DNA of 64,000 nucleotides from Pseudomonas arsenicoxydans (lineage in GTDB: Bacteria; Pseudomonadota; Gammaproteobacteria; Pseudomonadales; Pseudomonadaceae). The stretch is from NCBI RefSeq assembly GCF_006438915.1, contig NZ_RCZE01000003.1, positions 253,070 to 317,069 of the forward strand, in the 5' to 3' direction. Made by a program: the position numbers and the translations under genes. Below the pieces are notes generated by a model. That model saw only the letters and a list, made by a program, of their open reading frames with translations, was not told the DNA's origin and did no database searches. Shown here piece by piece: positions 8,039 to 17,031 of this stretch (position 1 is the stretch's first letter; every line of letters starts with the position of its first letter).

Positions 8039-9283
8039 TTACGAATACCTTAGCGCGTGAGCCGGCTCGATCTTCGCCGCACGCCACGCTGGGTAAACGG
8101 TGGCCAGGAAGCTCAAGATGAAACCCGCCGAGCAAATCAACAGCACATCCCCGCCCTGCAGTTCCGAAGGCAGGTTACTGACGAAATACACATCAGAACT
8201 GAAAATGTGCTGCCCACTCACCCGCTCGATCCAGCCCACCAGTTCACTGACGTTCAACGCCGCTATCACGCCCAACACGCCGCCGATCAAGGTCCCGACA
8301 ATCCCGATCACGGTGCCCTGGACCATGAAGATCGCCATGATCTGCCCCGGCGTGGCGCCGATGGTGCGCAGGATCGCAATGTCCGCGCCCTTGTCGTTCA
8401 CCACCATGATCAGGGTCGCGATGATGTTGAACGCCGCCACCGCGACAATCATCAGCAACAGCAGGCCGATCATGGTTTTTTCCATTTTCATCGCGCTGAA
8501 CAGACTGCCCTGGGTGTGGGTCCAGTCGTCAGCCTTGTAGGCAGCACCCAAACCGCTGGCGATGTCGCTCGACACTTGCGGCGCGGCGTACAGATCCTTC
8601 ACCGCCAGGCGCACGCTCTGCACCTGATTCGGCTCCCAATGTTGCATCTGCGCGGCATCGGCGACATGGATCAGCGCCATCGAACCGTCCAGTTCGGCCC
8701 CAACCTTGAACACGCCAACCACGTTCAGGCGCTGCATGCGTGGGGTAATCCCGCCCGGGGCGGTGCTGACTTCAGGCACGATCAGGGTGATCTTGTCGCC
8801 GACGTTCAAACGGAAACGCCGCGCCGTGATCTCGCCAATCACCACGCCGAACTCACCCGGCTTCAGGGCATCCAGACGCCCCTGAACAATGTGCTGGGCA
8901 ACGATCGACACCTTGCCTTCCTGGGCCGGATCGACGCCGCTGACCTGGATCGGCTGCATTGAGCCCTTGTAGGACAGCATGCCTTCCATCTCGGTGAACG
9001 GCACGGCGGCCGTGACTTCCGGATTTTTCATCGCGGCCGCTGCAACCGGCTGCCAATCGTCAATCGGGTTCACGCCGACGATGGTCGCGTGCGGCACCAT
9101 GCCGAGGATCCGCGAGCTCATTTCGCGCTGGAAGCCGTTCATCACCGACAACACCACAATCATCGCCAACACGCCCAGGGCGAGGCCGATCATCGAGGTC
9201 ATCGAGATGAAGGAAACAAAGCGATTGCGGCGCTTGGCGCGGGTATAGCGCGCGCCGATGAAGATCGATAACGGTCTGAACAT
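8039..9283 (-). CDS. lolE: Lipoprotein-releasing ABC permease LolE (LolC/E family)
   Basis: A 414-aa inner-membrane permease of the LolCDE complex, which extracts outer-membrane lipoproteins for LolA. N-terminal [22 protein letters not shown]1 at about 22-50, a long periplasmic MacB-like domain (50-265), then three C-terminal TM helices and the coupling-helix segment GADIAILRTIGATPGQIM. It is a close paralogue of the permease two genes upstream. Third gene of the lolC-lolD-lolE order known in Pseudomonas. No clear ribosome-binding site, and a terminator-like hairpin lies just upstream. LolC versus LolE is assigned by gene order. Confidence 0.92.
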   Translation of the reverse strand: MFRPLSIFIGARYTRAKRRNRFVSFISMTSMIGLALGVLAMIVVLSVMNGFQREMSSRILGMVPHATIVGVNPIDDWQPVAAAAMKNPEVTAAVPFTEMEGMLSYKGSMQPIQVSGVDPAQEGKVSIVAQHIVQGRLDALKPGEFGVVIGEITARRFRLNVGDKITLIVPEVSTAPGGITPRMQRLNVVGVFKVGAELDGSMALIHVADAAQMQHWEPNQVQSVRLAVKDLYAAPQVSSDIASGLGAAYKADDWTHTQGSLFSAMKMEKTMIGLLLLMIVAVAAFNIIATLIMVVNDKGADIAILRTIGATPGQIMAIFMVQGTVIGIVGTLIGGVLGVIAALNVSELVGWIERVSGQHIFSSDVYFVSNLPSELQGGDVLLICSAGFILSFLATVYPAWRAAKIEPAHALRYS

Positions 9284-9300
9284 TCGCTGGGCACCGTATA

Positions 9301-9337
9301 AAAATAAAAGACCCGACGTCTTTCAAGACGCCGGGTT
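9301..9337 (-). terminator. Terminator-like hairpin between lolD and lolE
   Basis: On the minus strand ACCCGGCGTCTT-GAA-AGACGTCGGGT forms a strong stem (one mismatch), followed by CTTTTATTTTT. It lies in the 62-bp gap between lolD and lolE, inside what should be one operon, and may lower lolE transcription or protect the 3' end of lolCD mRNA. Confidence 0.7.
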
Positions 9338-9345
9338 TCGGTCAA

Positions 9346-10029
9346 TCAGATGGGCGTCAGGCAACCTTCCTGCAAATGCAGGACGCGATCCATCTGGCGA
9401 GCCAGGTTCATGTCATGAGTCACCACCAGGAACGCGGTGCGCATCGAGGTGCTGAGTTCCAGCATCAAATCCTGAATGCCCTGGGCGGTGTGGGAGTCGA
9501 GGTTGCCGGTCGGCTCGTCGAGCATCACCAGGCCTGGCTTGTTCACCAAGGCGCGGGCGATGGCCACGCGCTGACGTTCGCCGCCGGACAATTCGGACGG
9601 TTTGTGCTCAAGGCGATGGCCGAGCCCAACCCGCTCCAGCAATGCCGTGGCGCGCTGGCGTGCCTCCGGGATCGCAGTCTTGCCGATCAGCAACGGCATG
9701 CAGACGTTTTCCAGCGCGGTGAATTCCGGCAGCAAATGGTGGAACTGGTACACGAAGCCGAGGGAGCGGTTACGCAGCAGGCCGCGATTCTTCTCGCTCA
9801 GTGCCGACAGTTCTTCACCATCGAGCCAGACGCTGCCCTTGGTCGGCGTATCAAGACCACCCAACAGGTTGAGCAAGGTACTTTTGCCCGAACCCGAGGT
9901 GCCGACAATCGCCACACGCTCGCCCGGGTGCAACTCCAGTTGCAGACCGGCCAGCACTTGCACCGACTCCGGGCCTTCCTCGTAGGATTTGCCCAGGTTA
10001 CGGCAGCTCAAGATTGCTTTATCACTCAT
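9346..10029 (-). CDS. lolD: Lipoprotein-releasing ABC ATPase LolD
   Basis: A 227-aa ATPase that powers LolCE. Walker [13 protein letters not shown] at about residues 42-53, the Q-loop with the LolD-specific [21 protein letters not shown] signature [15 protein letters not shown], Walker [13 protein letters not shown], and the H-loop TH. Start set at MSDKAILS as in most relatives. An ATG five codons upstream (MSESG) has a better ribosome-binding site (GGAGG, 9 bases) within the lolC end and is equally plausible. It is tightly coupled to lolC (7-bp gap, or an 8-bp overlap with the alternative start). Confidence 0.96.
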   Translation of the reverse strand: MSDKAILSCRNLGKSYEEGPESVQVLAGLQLELHPGERVAIVGTSGSGKSTLLNLLGGLDTPTKGSVWLDGEELSALSEKNRGLLRNRSLGFVYQFHHLLPEFTALENVCMPLLIGKTAIPEARQRATALLERVGLGHRLEHKPSELSGGERQRVAIARALVNKPGLVMLDEPTGNLDSHTAQGIQDLMLELSTSMRTAFLVVTHDMNLARQMDRVLHLQEGCLTPI

Positions 10030-10036
10030 GCCCGAC

Positions 10037-11287
10037 TCACTCATAACGTAGCGCCTCCGCAGGCTGGGTGCGCGCGGCACGCCAGGCTGGATACAGGGTG
10101 GCGAGGAAACTCAGGACCAACGCGGCGCCGCAGACCATCAAGACGTCCTGGCTCTGCACTTGCGACGGCAGGTAATCGATGAAGTACACGTCGGCGTTGA
10201 GGAATTTATGGCCGATCACGCCTTCGAGAGCCGAGATCGCGGCGCTGACGTTCAGCGCGGCGAAGATCCCGACCACGGCGCCGATCAGCGTACCGACTAC
10301 ACCAATGACGGTGCCCTGCACCATGAAGATCGCCATGATCGTGCGCGGCGTGGCGCCCAGGGTGCGCAGAATCGCGATGTCGCCCTTCTTGTCATTTACC
10401 ACCATCACCAGCGTGGAAATGATGTTGAACGCGGCAACGGCGACGATCAGCAACAACAGCAGGCCGATCATGGCTTTTTCCATGCGGATCGCCTGATACA
10501 GGTTGCCGTGGGTACGGGTCCAGTCGCGGGCGTAATAACGGTCTTCGCCCAGTTGTTGAGCGATGCTCCACGCGGTGCGCGGCGCCTGGAACAGGTCGTC
10601 GAACTTCAGGCGGATGCCCTGCACCTGATCCGGCTTCCAGCGGTGCAGCCGGGCCAGATCCTGCAAGCTGGTGATGCCCAGGTAACCGTCCAGCTCACCG
10701 GCGCCGACATGGAAGATGCCGACCACGGTAAAGCGCTTCATGCGCGGGAACATGCCGGCCGGGGTCACGGTGACTTCCGGCGCGACAAACGTCAGCTTGT
10801 CGCCGAGGGCCGCACCGAGCTTGGCCGCGGCCTTGTCGCCGATGACGATGCCGAATTCACCCGGCACGAGATCGTCGAGTTTGCCCTGCTGCATGAAGTT
10901 ATCAATGATCGAGACATTGCGCTCTAGCGCAGGATCGATGGCATTGAGCAGGACTTTGGAGACTTTGCCGTTGTTGGTCAGCAACCCCTGCATCTGGGTA
11001 AACGGCGCCACGGCCGTCACCTGCGGGTTCTGCTTGACCTTGGCGGCCAGGCTTTGCCAGTCGCTGATTGGCTCACCGGACTCGATGGTCGCGTGGGGCA
11101 CCATGCCCAGCACGCGGGTGCGCATCTCATGATCGAAGCCGTTCATGACCGACAGCACCACAATCATCACCACCACGCCGAGGGCGAGACCGATCATTGA
11201 AGTCAGGGAAATGAACGACACAAAATGATTGCGACGCTTTGCACGGGTATAACGCGTGCCAATAAATACGAAGAGAGGTCTGAACAT
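10037..11287 (-). CDS. lolC: Lipoprotein-releasing ABC permease LolC
   Basis: A 416-aa paralogue of LolE with the same plan: N-terminal [22 protein letters not shown]1, periplasmic MacB-type domain, three C-terminal TMs and the cytoplasmic coupling segment [17 protein letters not shown]. First gene of the lolCDE operon, transcribed divergently from the PilZ-domain gene; the promoter should lie in the 94-bp gap 11288-11381. LolC binds LolA in E. coli; the C/E assignment here follows position. Confidence 0.93.
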   Translation of the reverse strand: MFRPLFVFIGTRYTRAKRRNHFVSFISLTSMIGLALGVVVMIVVLSVMNGFDHEMRTRVLGMVPHATIESGEPISDWQSLAAKVKQNPQVTAVAPFTQMQGLLTNNGKVSKVLLNAIDPALERNVSIIDNFMQQGKLDDLVPGEFGIVIGDKAAAKLGAALGDKLTFVAPEVTVTPAGMFPRMKRFTVVGIFHVGAGELDGYLGITSLQDLARLHRWKPDQVQGIRLKFDDLFQAPRTAWSIAQQLGEDRYYARDWTRTHGNLYQAIRMEKAMIGLLLLLIVAVAAFNIISTLVMVVNDKKGDIAILRTLGATPRTIMAIFMVQGTVIGVVGTLIGAVVGIFAALNVSAAISALEGVIGHKFLNADVYFIDYLPSQVQSQDVLMVCGAALVLSFLATLYPAWRAARTQPAEALRYE

Positions 11288-11381
11288 GTCGGGGCTTGTT
11301 CGGAGGGAAAAGGAACGTCCTTGTGGCGGGGGTCGATAACCAGCTTTACACTCAGACCACCGCCGCTACCATGGGTTCGCC

Positions 11382-11960
11382 ATGTCGACATTAGATGAAG
11401 AAGATCGCCGCGAATACTACCGTATCGAGGACACGATCGCACTGGAAATTCGGACCCTGTCCGCTCCCGAGGCCGCAGGCCTGGAAGTGTTGCAGGATGC
11501 TTCCCCACTGTTCAACTTGCTCAGCGAACTGCACCTGAGCGAATTCGAGTCGCAACACCTGCTACGCCAGATCAGTGAACGTGACCGCAACCTCGCGGCG
11601 TTCCTGAAATCCCAGAACAAACGCATCGATTTACTCAGCCAGGTGATCGCAATCACCGTGCTCGGGCAGATTGGCGAGCCGCAGCCGGTGATCATTTCCG
11701 AAGGTGGCATCGACTTTCAGTTTCCGACACCTATCGCCGTGGGCGCGCACCTGTCGGTCAAACTGGTGCTGATGCCGCAAGCCCTCGGCCTGTTGCTGCG
11801 AGCCCGCGTCACCCATTGCGACCGCAAGGCGGGAGCCTTTGACGTCGGCACCGAGTTCGAACGCCCGACCGATGCCCAGCGGCAGTTGCTGGCCCGCTAC
11901 ATCTTGCAGAAGCAGGCCCAGGAACGACGACTGGCCCGCGAAAACGAATCAGGCATTTAA
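11382..11960 (+). CDS. PilZ-domain protein with C-terminal helical tail
   Basis: A 192-aa cytoplasmic protein. RxxxR is present near the N-terminus (R10-R14 in RREYYRIED) and starts a PilZ-like barrel that resumes after a helical insert (about 45-85, DASPLFNLLSELHLS...). The second motif is IISEGG: the SxxG part is kept but the usual D/N is Ile, so c-di-GMP binding is uncertain. The tail DAQRQLLARYILQKQAQERR is a long charged helix. Fourteen bases separate it from the GDPD gene, so the two are probably co-transcribed, divergent from lolCDE. Confidence 0.85.
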   Translation: MSTLDEEDRREYYRIEDTIALEIRTLSAPEAAGLEVLQDASPLFNLLSELHLSEFESQHLLRQISERDRNLAAFLKSQNKRIDLLSQVIAITVLGQIGEPQPVIISEGGIDFQFPTPIAVGAHLSVKLVLMPQALGLLLRARVTHCDRKAGAFDVGTEFERPTDAQRQLLARYILQKQAQERRLARENESGI

Positions 11961-11974
11961 TTTAAGGAAGAACC

Positions 11975-12697
11975 GTGACCCTCATCTACGGCCATCGCGG
12001 CGCCAAGGGCGAAGCACCGGAAAACACCCTGACCAGCTTTCAGGAATGCCTCAAACACGGCGTGCGCCGTTGCGAACTGGACCTGCACCTGTCCATGGAC
12101 AACGAGTTGATGGTCATCCACGACCCGACACTCAAGCGCACCACTGACCGTCGCGGCAAAGTCGTCGAACACACGGCGGCCGAACTGGTGACTTACGACG
12201 CACGCAAAGGTGGCCCGGGCTGGATCAAACCCTGCCCGATTCCGACGCTGGAAGAATTGTTCGAAAAGTGCGACTTCGATCACTGGCAGCTGGAAGTCAA
12301 AAGCGCTTCACGCACCCGCGCAGCGACTACGGTGCTGGCGATTCGCGAAATGGCTCAGCGTTTCGGCTTGCTCGAAAAGGTCACGATCACCTCGAGTTCA
12401 CGCGAAGTGTTGAAAGCTGCGCTGGATCTGGTGCCGGACGTGTCTCGCGGTTTGGTGGCCGAATACGCCTGGCTCGACCCGCTCAAGGTCGCGCAAAGCT
12501 ACGGCTGTGAAATTCTGGCGTTGAACTGGACCCTGTGTACGCCGGAACGCCTGCAGAAGGCGCAGCGTCAAGGGCTGCATGTGTCGGTTTGGACAGTCAA
12601 CGAGCCCGCGCTGATGCGCAGACTCGCCGACTTCGGCGTTGACAGCCTGATTACAGACTTTCCCGGTTTGGCCAGCGCCACGCTCGAGAATTGCTGA
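11975..12697 (+). CDS. Glycerophosphodiester phosphodiesterase (GDPD family)
   Basis: A 240-aa cytoplasmic GDPD of UgpQ type (no signal peptide). It hydrolyses glycerophosphodiesters to glycerol-3-phosphate and an alcohol. The catalytic GHRG and PENTLTSF motif is at residues 6-22, the metal ligands ELDLHLSMDNELMVIHDPTL follow, then LEVKS at about 107 and a C-terminal SVWTVNEP...LADFGVDSLITDFP. GTG start with a strong AAGGAAG site. Follows the PilZ gene closely. Confidence 0.94.
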   Translation: MTLIYGHRGAKGEAPENTLTSFQECLKHGVRRCELDLHLSMDNELMVIHDPTLKRTTDRRGKVVEHTAAELVTYDARKGGPGWIKPCPIPTLEELFEKCDFDHWQLEVKSASRTRAATTVLAIREMAQRFGLLEKVTITSSSREVLKAALDLVPDVSRGLVAEYAWLDPLKVAQSYGCEILALNWTLCTPERLQKAQRQGLHVSVWTVNEPALMRRLADFGVDSLITDFPGLASATLENC

Positions 12698-12708
12698 AAT
12701 CGGTCTCC

Positions 12709-12733
12709 CCGGCCGGCTCAGGCCACCGGCCGG
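12709..12733. other. GC-rich hairpin between convergent GDPD gene and sthA
   Basis: Two copies of the self-complementary CCGGCCGG, 9 bases apart, form a stable stem in the 42-bp gap. Neither side has a U-tract, so intrinsic termination is doubtful. Confidence 0.4.
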
Positions 12734-12739
12734 AGCCAC

Positions 12740-14134
12740 TCAAAAAAGCCGGTTGAGGCCATCGTACGCCGCTACCCGATAGGCTTCAGCCATGGTCGGG
12801 TAGTTGAACGTCGTGTTGACGAAATACTTCAGGGTGTTCAGTTCGCCCGGCTGGCTCATGATCGCCTGACCGATGTGCACGATCTCCGACGCCTGATAAC
12901 CGAAGCAGTGAACGCCCAGCACTTCCAGGGTTTCGCGGTGGAACAGGATCTTCAACATGCCCTGAGGCTCGCCCGCGATCTGTGCACGCGCCATGCTCTT
13001 GAAGAACGCCTTGCCCACTTCGTACGGCACCTTGGCCTGGGTCAGCTCCTGCTCGTTCTTGCCGATCGAGCTGATCTCCGGAATGGTGTAGATGCCGGTC
13101 GGCACGTCATTAACGAAGCGCCAGCTGTTGTTATCGACGATGCTCCCAGCGGCCGAACGGCCTTGGTCGTGGGCAGCACTCGCCAGGCTCGGCCAGCCGA
13201 TCACGTCACCGGCACCGTAAATGTTCGGCACGCAGGTGCGGTAGGCTTCGTCGACTTCGATCTGACCACGGCTGTTGACCTTCACGCCGATGTTTTCCAG
13301 ACCCAACTGGTCGGTGTTGCCGGTACGGCCGTTGCACCAGAGCAAGGCATCGGCCTTGATCTTCTTGCCGGACTTGAGGTGCAGGATCACACCGTTGTCC
13401 ACGCCTTCGACGCGGTCGTAGTCTTCGTTGTGGCGAACCGTGATGTTGTTGTTGCTGAAGTGGTAGCTCAACGCCTGGGAAATTTCCGAGTCGAGGAAGC
13501 TCAGCAACTGACCGCGGTTATCCACCAGCTCAACCAGTACACCCAGACCGCTGAAGATCGACGCGTATTCGCAACCGATTACGCCAGCGCCGTAAACGAT
13601 GAGTTTGCGCGGGGTGTGACCGAGGCTGAGGATGGTGTCGCTATCGTAGATACGCGGGTGGTGGAAATCGATGTCCGCCGGGCGATAAGGACGCGAGCCG
13701 GTGGCGATGATGATGTGCTTGGCCACCAGTTTTTCGACCACGCCGTTGGCGCAAACCACTTCGATGGTTTGTTCGTCGGCGAAGCTGCCGGTGCCGAAGA
13801 ACACGTCGACGCGGTTACGGGCGTAGTAGCCGGTGCGCGAAGCGACTTGTTTGGAAATGACTTTCTCGGCGCTTTTCAGCACGTCCGGAAACGAGAACCA
13901 GCGCGGTTCACCAATGGCCCGGAACATCGGGTTGGTGTTGAACTGCATGATCTGCCGGACCGAGTGACGCAGTGCCTTGGACGGGATGGTACCCAGGTGG
14001 GTGCAGTTGCCGCCGACCTGGCGACGGCTATCGACCATCGCCACCTTGCGCCCTGCTTTGGCGGCGTTCATTGCCGCGCCTTCTCCCGCAGGGCCGGAAC
14101 CCAGCACCACCACGTCGTAGTTGTAGACAGCCAT
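12740..14134 (-). CDS. sthA: Soluble pyridine nucleotide transhydrogenase SthA
   Basis: A 464-aa cytoplasmic flavoprotein that re-oxidises NADPH with NAD+. N-terminal FAD fold ([21 protein letters not shown], residues 8-28), NAD(P)-binding fold ([20 protein letters not shown]), and dimer domain ([12 protein letters not shown]...). The disulfide site of related reductases reads [13 protein letters not shown], so the second Cys is Thr, as is typical of Sth and distinguishes it from lipoamide dehydrogenase. Convergent with the GDPD gene. The 208-bp gap 14135-14342 before apbE shows no gene; it should hold the sthA promoter. Confidence 0.97.
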   Translation of the reverse strand: MAVYNYDVVVLGSGPAGEGAAMNAAKAGRKVAMVDSRRQVGGNCTHLGTIPSKALRHSVRQIMQFNTNPMFRAIGEPRWFSFPDVLKSAEKVISKQVASRTGYYARNRVDVFFGTGSFADEQTIEVVCANGVVEKLVAKHIIIATGSRPYRPADIDFHHPRIYDSDTILSLGHTPRKLIVYGAGVIGCEYASIFSGLGVLVELVDNRGQLLSFLDSEISQALSYHFSNNNITVRHNEDYDRVEGVDNGVILHLKSGKKIKADALLWCNGRTGNTDQLGLENIGVKVNSRGQIEVDEAYRTCVPNIYGAGDVIGWPSLASAAHDQGRSAAGSIVDNNSWRFVNDVPTGIYTIPEISSIGKNEQELTQAKVPYEVGKAFFKSMARAQIAGEPQGMLKILFHRETLEVLGVHCFGYQASEIVHIGQAIMSQPGELNTLKYFVNTTFNYPTMAEAYRVAAYDGLNRLF

Positions 14135-14342
14135 GCGTACTCCTCAGAACAGGCCGCGGCGCCATCGGCACCCTGCGGCTAAATCACGCCGATCTGCGGC
14201 GTGAAGGAACAATTTGGGGCCAGTGCAGAACCCGGACACAGTCTATAGAAGCGTCAACGCCGCGCACATTAACCCTTGGTCGCGTCGTAGGCTAGTTTTG
14301 CCTGCACTACAACGCCAGTCTTCACTGCTTGAATCATTGCCA

Positions 14343-15359
14343 TCACTCGGTTTTGCCGCCACTGAGGCGTTCAAAAGCCTGATTGGTGCGTGTGACGAAT
14401 CCTGTATCGGCACGAATCACAAAGAATGCACCAATGTCATGTGCCTGGGCATAGTCCCAACCCCGTTCAGGGCCGAGAATCAGCAACAGCGTCGATAGTC
14501 CATCGGCCATCAACGCTGAAGGATGAATCACAGTGACTGACGCCAGGGTGTGTAGGATCGGTGCACCGGTGCGTGCATCGAAGGTGTGGGAATAACGCCT
14601 TCCGTCCTGTTGAAAATAGTGGCGGTAATCGCCAGAGGTTGAAACGCCAAAGCCATCCACCGCGATCACTTTTTGCGCCACCTGCTGATCATCCCGGGGC
14701 TCTTCGAGGGCTATTCGCCAGGGTGAACCGTCGAGTTTCTTGCCCGCGGCCTTGAGCTCGCCCGTGGCTTCGGCGAGGTAATCGTGGATCCCCATGGCTT
14801 CGAGCCTTGCGGCAATGGTGTCGACGGCATAACCGGCGGCGATGCTATTGAAGTCGACTTCGACAGCGGCATCCTTGCACAACTGATCGCGGTCGATGCG
14901 CAGGTGCTGGTAACCGACTCGTTGCCTCACTTCGGCCAGCGCCTGAGCGCTCGGGACTTTTTCCTCACGGGCCTGCGGGCCAAATCCCCAGAGATTGAGT
15001 AGTGGTTCTACGGTCAGGTCGTAGGAGCCTTCGCTTTGCTCCGACAGTTGTTCACCGACGCGAATCAATTTGAGGATCGACGCCGGCATTTTCTGACAGC
15101 GATTGGCCGGGAGATCATTGAAGCGTTCGATGTCGGAGTCGCTGCGGTAGGTCGACATTTGTTGATCGACTTCAGCGAGGATTTTTTCGACCTGAACACG
15201 AACCTCTGACGGGGCGGGAAGCCCGGGATGGCGCAGGTACTTGATCGAATACGTGCTGCCCATGGTCGGGCCGCCGAAGCTTTCCAGGTTGTCGCCGTTG
15301 CCACAACCGCACAAAACGCCGGCCAGCACCACAAGCCCACCCCATCGTCCAGTTAACAA
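14343..15359 (-). CDS. apbE: FAD:protein FMN transferase ApbE (lipoprotein)
   Basis: ApbE attaches FMN to Thr/Ser of target flavoproteins in the periplasm. Motifs seen: TMGSTYSIKY, VDQQMSTYRSDSDIERFN, LWGFGP, DFNSIAAGYAVD, and the C-terminal SHTFDARTGAPI plus SALMADGLSTLLLILG. I start at a TTG (338 aa) because AGGGGAG lies 7 bases upstream and the result is a compact lipoprotein signal, MLTGRWGGLVVLAGVLCGC. In-frame ATG/GTG codons up to 28 codons upstream would put an implausible tail before the signal. No nqr, rnf or other clear ApbE substrate gene is in the window. Confidence 0.88.
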   Translation of the reverse strand: MLTGRWGGLVVLAGVLCGCGNGDNLESFGGPTMGSTYSIKYLRHPGLPAPSEVRVQVEKILAEVDQQMSTYRSDSDIERFNDLPANRCQKMPASILKLIRVGEQLSEQSEGSYDLTVEPLLNLWGFGPQAREEKVPSAQALAEVRQRVGYQHLRIDRDQLCKDAAVEVDFNSIAAGYAVDTIAARLEAMGIHDYLAEATGELKAAGKKLDGSPWRIALEEPRDDQQVAQKVIAVDGFGVSTSGDYRHYFQQDGRRYSHTFDARTGAPILHTLASVTVIHPSALMADGLSTLLLILGPERGWDYAQAHDIGAFFVIRADTGFVTRTNQAFERLSGGKTE

Positions 15360-15451
15360 ATCTTCATCTCCCCTCAAAACCGCGCCCGCCATTATGGGCA
15401 TCAGAGCGCATGAGCGCGAGGTCTGCCTGCGCCCGTCAGTCAAACGTAAAA

Positions 15452-15485
15452 CCTGTGGGAGCGAGCCTGAACGCGATAGCGGTGA
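15452..15485 (+). repeat. Solitary degenerate REP unit
   Basis: TGTGGGAGCGAGCCTG followed by AACGCGATAGCGG resembles one half of the REP elements here but has no inverted partner. It lies in the 192-bp gap between divergent apbE and the MFS gene; nothing else is evident there. Confidence 0.45.
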
Positions 15486-15551
15486 CCGGACTTACGACCG
15501 CCACACACAGGTGCAGCGTTTTCAAACAAGATCCAGCGTGAGTACCTAAAA

Positions 15552-16850
15552 ATGTCTTCCAATACGAGCAACGGCAAAGCAATTTTTCGCGTCGTCAGTG
15601 GAAACTTCCTGGAGATGTTCGACTTTATGGTCTACGGCTTTTACGCCACGGCCATCGCTAAAACCTTCTTCCCTGCCGACAGCGCTTTCGCTTCCCTGAT
15701 GTTGTCCCTGGCCACTTTCGGTGCCGGCTTCCTGATGCGTCCACTGGGGGCGATTTTCCTCGGTGCCTATATCGACCGTCATGGTCGTCGCAAAGGTTTG
15801 ATCATCACCCTGGCCATGATGGCCGCCGGCACAGTGCTGATTGCCTGCGTGCCGGGTTACGCCACGCTGGGCGTCGCGGCGCCGCTGATTGTTTTGTTCG
15901 GTCGCCTGTTGCAAGGCTTCTCGGCCGGTGTGGAATTGGGCGGCGTGTCGGTGTATCTCGCCGAGATTTCGACGCCGGGTCGCAAGGGCTTTTTCGTCAG
16001 TTGGCAGTCCGCCAGCCAACAAGCCGCGGTGGTGTTCGCTGGCCTGCTGGGCGTCGGTTTGAACCACTGGCTCAGCCCGGAACAAATGGGTGACTGGGGC
16101 TGGCGCGTGCCGTTCCTGATTGGCTGCATGATCGTGCCGGTGATTTTCGTGATTCGCCGTTCGCTGGAAGAAACACCGGAGTTTCAGGCGCGTATACACC
16201 GCCCTACCCTGCGCGAAATCGTCCGATCCATCGGCCAGAACTTCGGCATTGTTATCGCTGGTATGGCGCTGGTGGTGATGACCACCGTGTCGTTCTACCT
16301 GATCACCGCTTATACCCCGACTTTCGGCAAAGCCGAGTTGCACTTGTCCGACCTGGATGCGTTGCTGGTAACGGTGTGTATCGGCCTGTCGAACTTCTTC
16401 TGGCTGCCGGTGATGGGTACCGTGTCTGACAAGATCGGGCGCAAACCCCTACTGCTGGCGGCGACGATTCTGGCAATCCTCACTGCTTACCCGGCCCTGT
16501 CGTGGCTGGTGGCGAACCCGAGCTTCAGCCATTTGCTGATTGTCGAGTTGTGGCTGTCGTTCCTGTATGGCTCGTACAACGGCGCCATGGTCGTGGCGCT
16601 GACCGAGATCATGCCGGTTGAGGTTCGTACGACGGGGTTCTCTTTGGCCTACAGCCTGGCGACCGCGACGTTCGGTGGGTTTACACCGGCGGCGTGTACG
16701 TATCTGATTCATGTGCTGGACAACAAGGCTGCGCCGGGGATCTGGCTCAGTGGTGCGGCGGTGCTGGGGTTGATCGCGACGCTGGTGTTGTTCCGGGGGA
16801 ACAAGCATGAACTGCGGACGGCGCAGGCAGCAGTAGTCGGCGGCGCCTGA
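15552..16850 (+). CDS. MFS transporter, citrate/metabolite:H+ symporter type
   Basis: A 432-aa, 12-TM major facilitator of the metabolite:H+ symporter family. The N-terminus [20 protein letters not shown] and the loop 2-3 motif DRHGRRKGL are typical of CitA/TcuC citrate carriers, as are [14 protein letters not shown] and the second-half loop [10 protein letters not shown]. Substrate inferred: citrate or tricarballylate. It stands alone, divergent from apbE, with no tricarballylate or regulator genes near. The ribosome-binding site is weak. Confidence 0.85.
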   Translation: MSSNTSNGKAIFRVVSGNFLEMFDFMVYGFYATAIAKTFFPADSAFASLMLSLATFGAGFLMRPLGAIFLGAYIDRHGRRKGLIITLAMMAAGTVLIACVPGYATLGVAAPLIVLFGRLLQGFSAGVELGGVSVYLAEISTPGRKGFFVSWQSASQQAAVVFAGLLGVGLNHWLSPEQMGDWGWRVPFLIGCMIVPVIFVIRRSLEETPEFQARIHRPTLREIVRSIGQNFGIVIAGMALVVMTTVSFYLITAYTPTFGKAELHLSDLDALLVTVCIGLSNFFWLPVMGTVSDKIGRKPLLLAATILAILTAYPALSWLVANPSFSHLLIVELWLSFLYGSYNGAMVVALTEIMPVEVRTTGFSLAYSLATATFGGFTPAACTYLIHVLDNKAAPGIWLSGAAVLGLIATLVLFRGNKHELRTAQAAVVGGA

Positions 16851-16858
16851 TCCATCGC

Positions 16859-16942
16859 CTTCGCGAGCAAGCCCGCTCCCACATTTGACCGAGTTGTCCA
16901 GGCGGACACGGTCAAATGTGGGAGCGGGCTTGCTCGCGAAGA
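16859..16942. repeat. REPIN, class A
   Basis: Inverted pair (CTTCGCGAGCAAGCCCGCTC and its complement) with the inner arms extended by CACATTTGACC / GGTCAAATGTG; between convergent MFS and gap genes. Confidence 0.9.
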
Positions 16943-16985
16943 GGCCGGCACCGACAACACACCCAACGGACCAAACCACACAAAC

Positions 16986-17017
16986 AAAAACGCCCCGACC
17001 TAGGCCGGGGCGTTTTC
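16986..17017. terminator. Bidirectional terminator between MFS gene and gap
   Basis: AAAACGCCCCG / CGGGGCGTTTT perfect 11-bp stem with an 8-base loop; the A- and T-runs are part of the stem, so it works for either strand. Confidence 0.88.
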
Positions 17018-17031
17018 ATGTGTAGCTAAGC

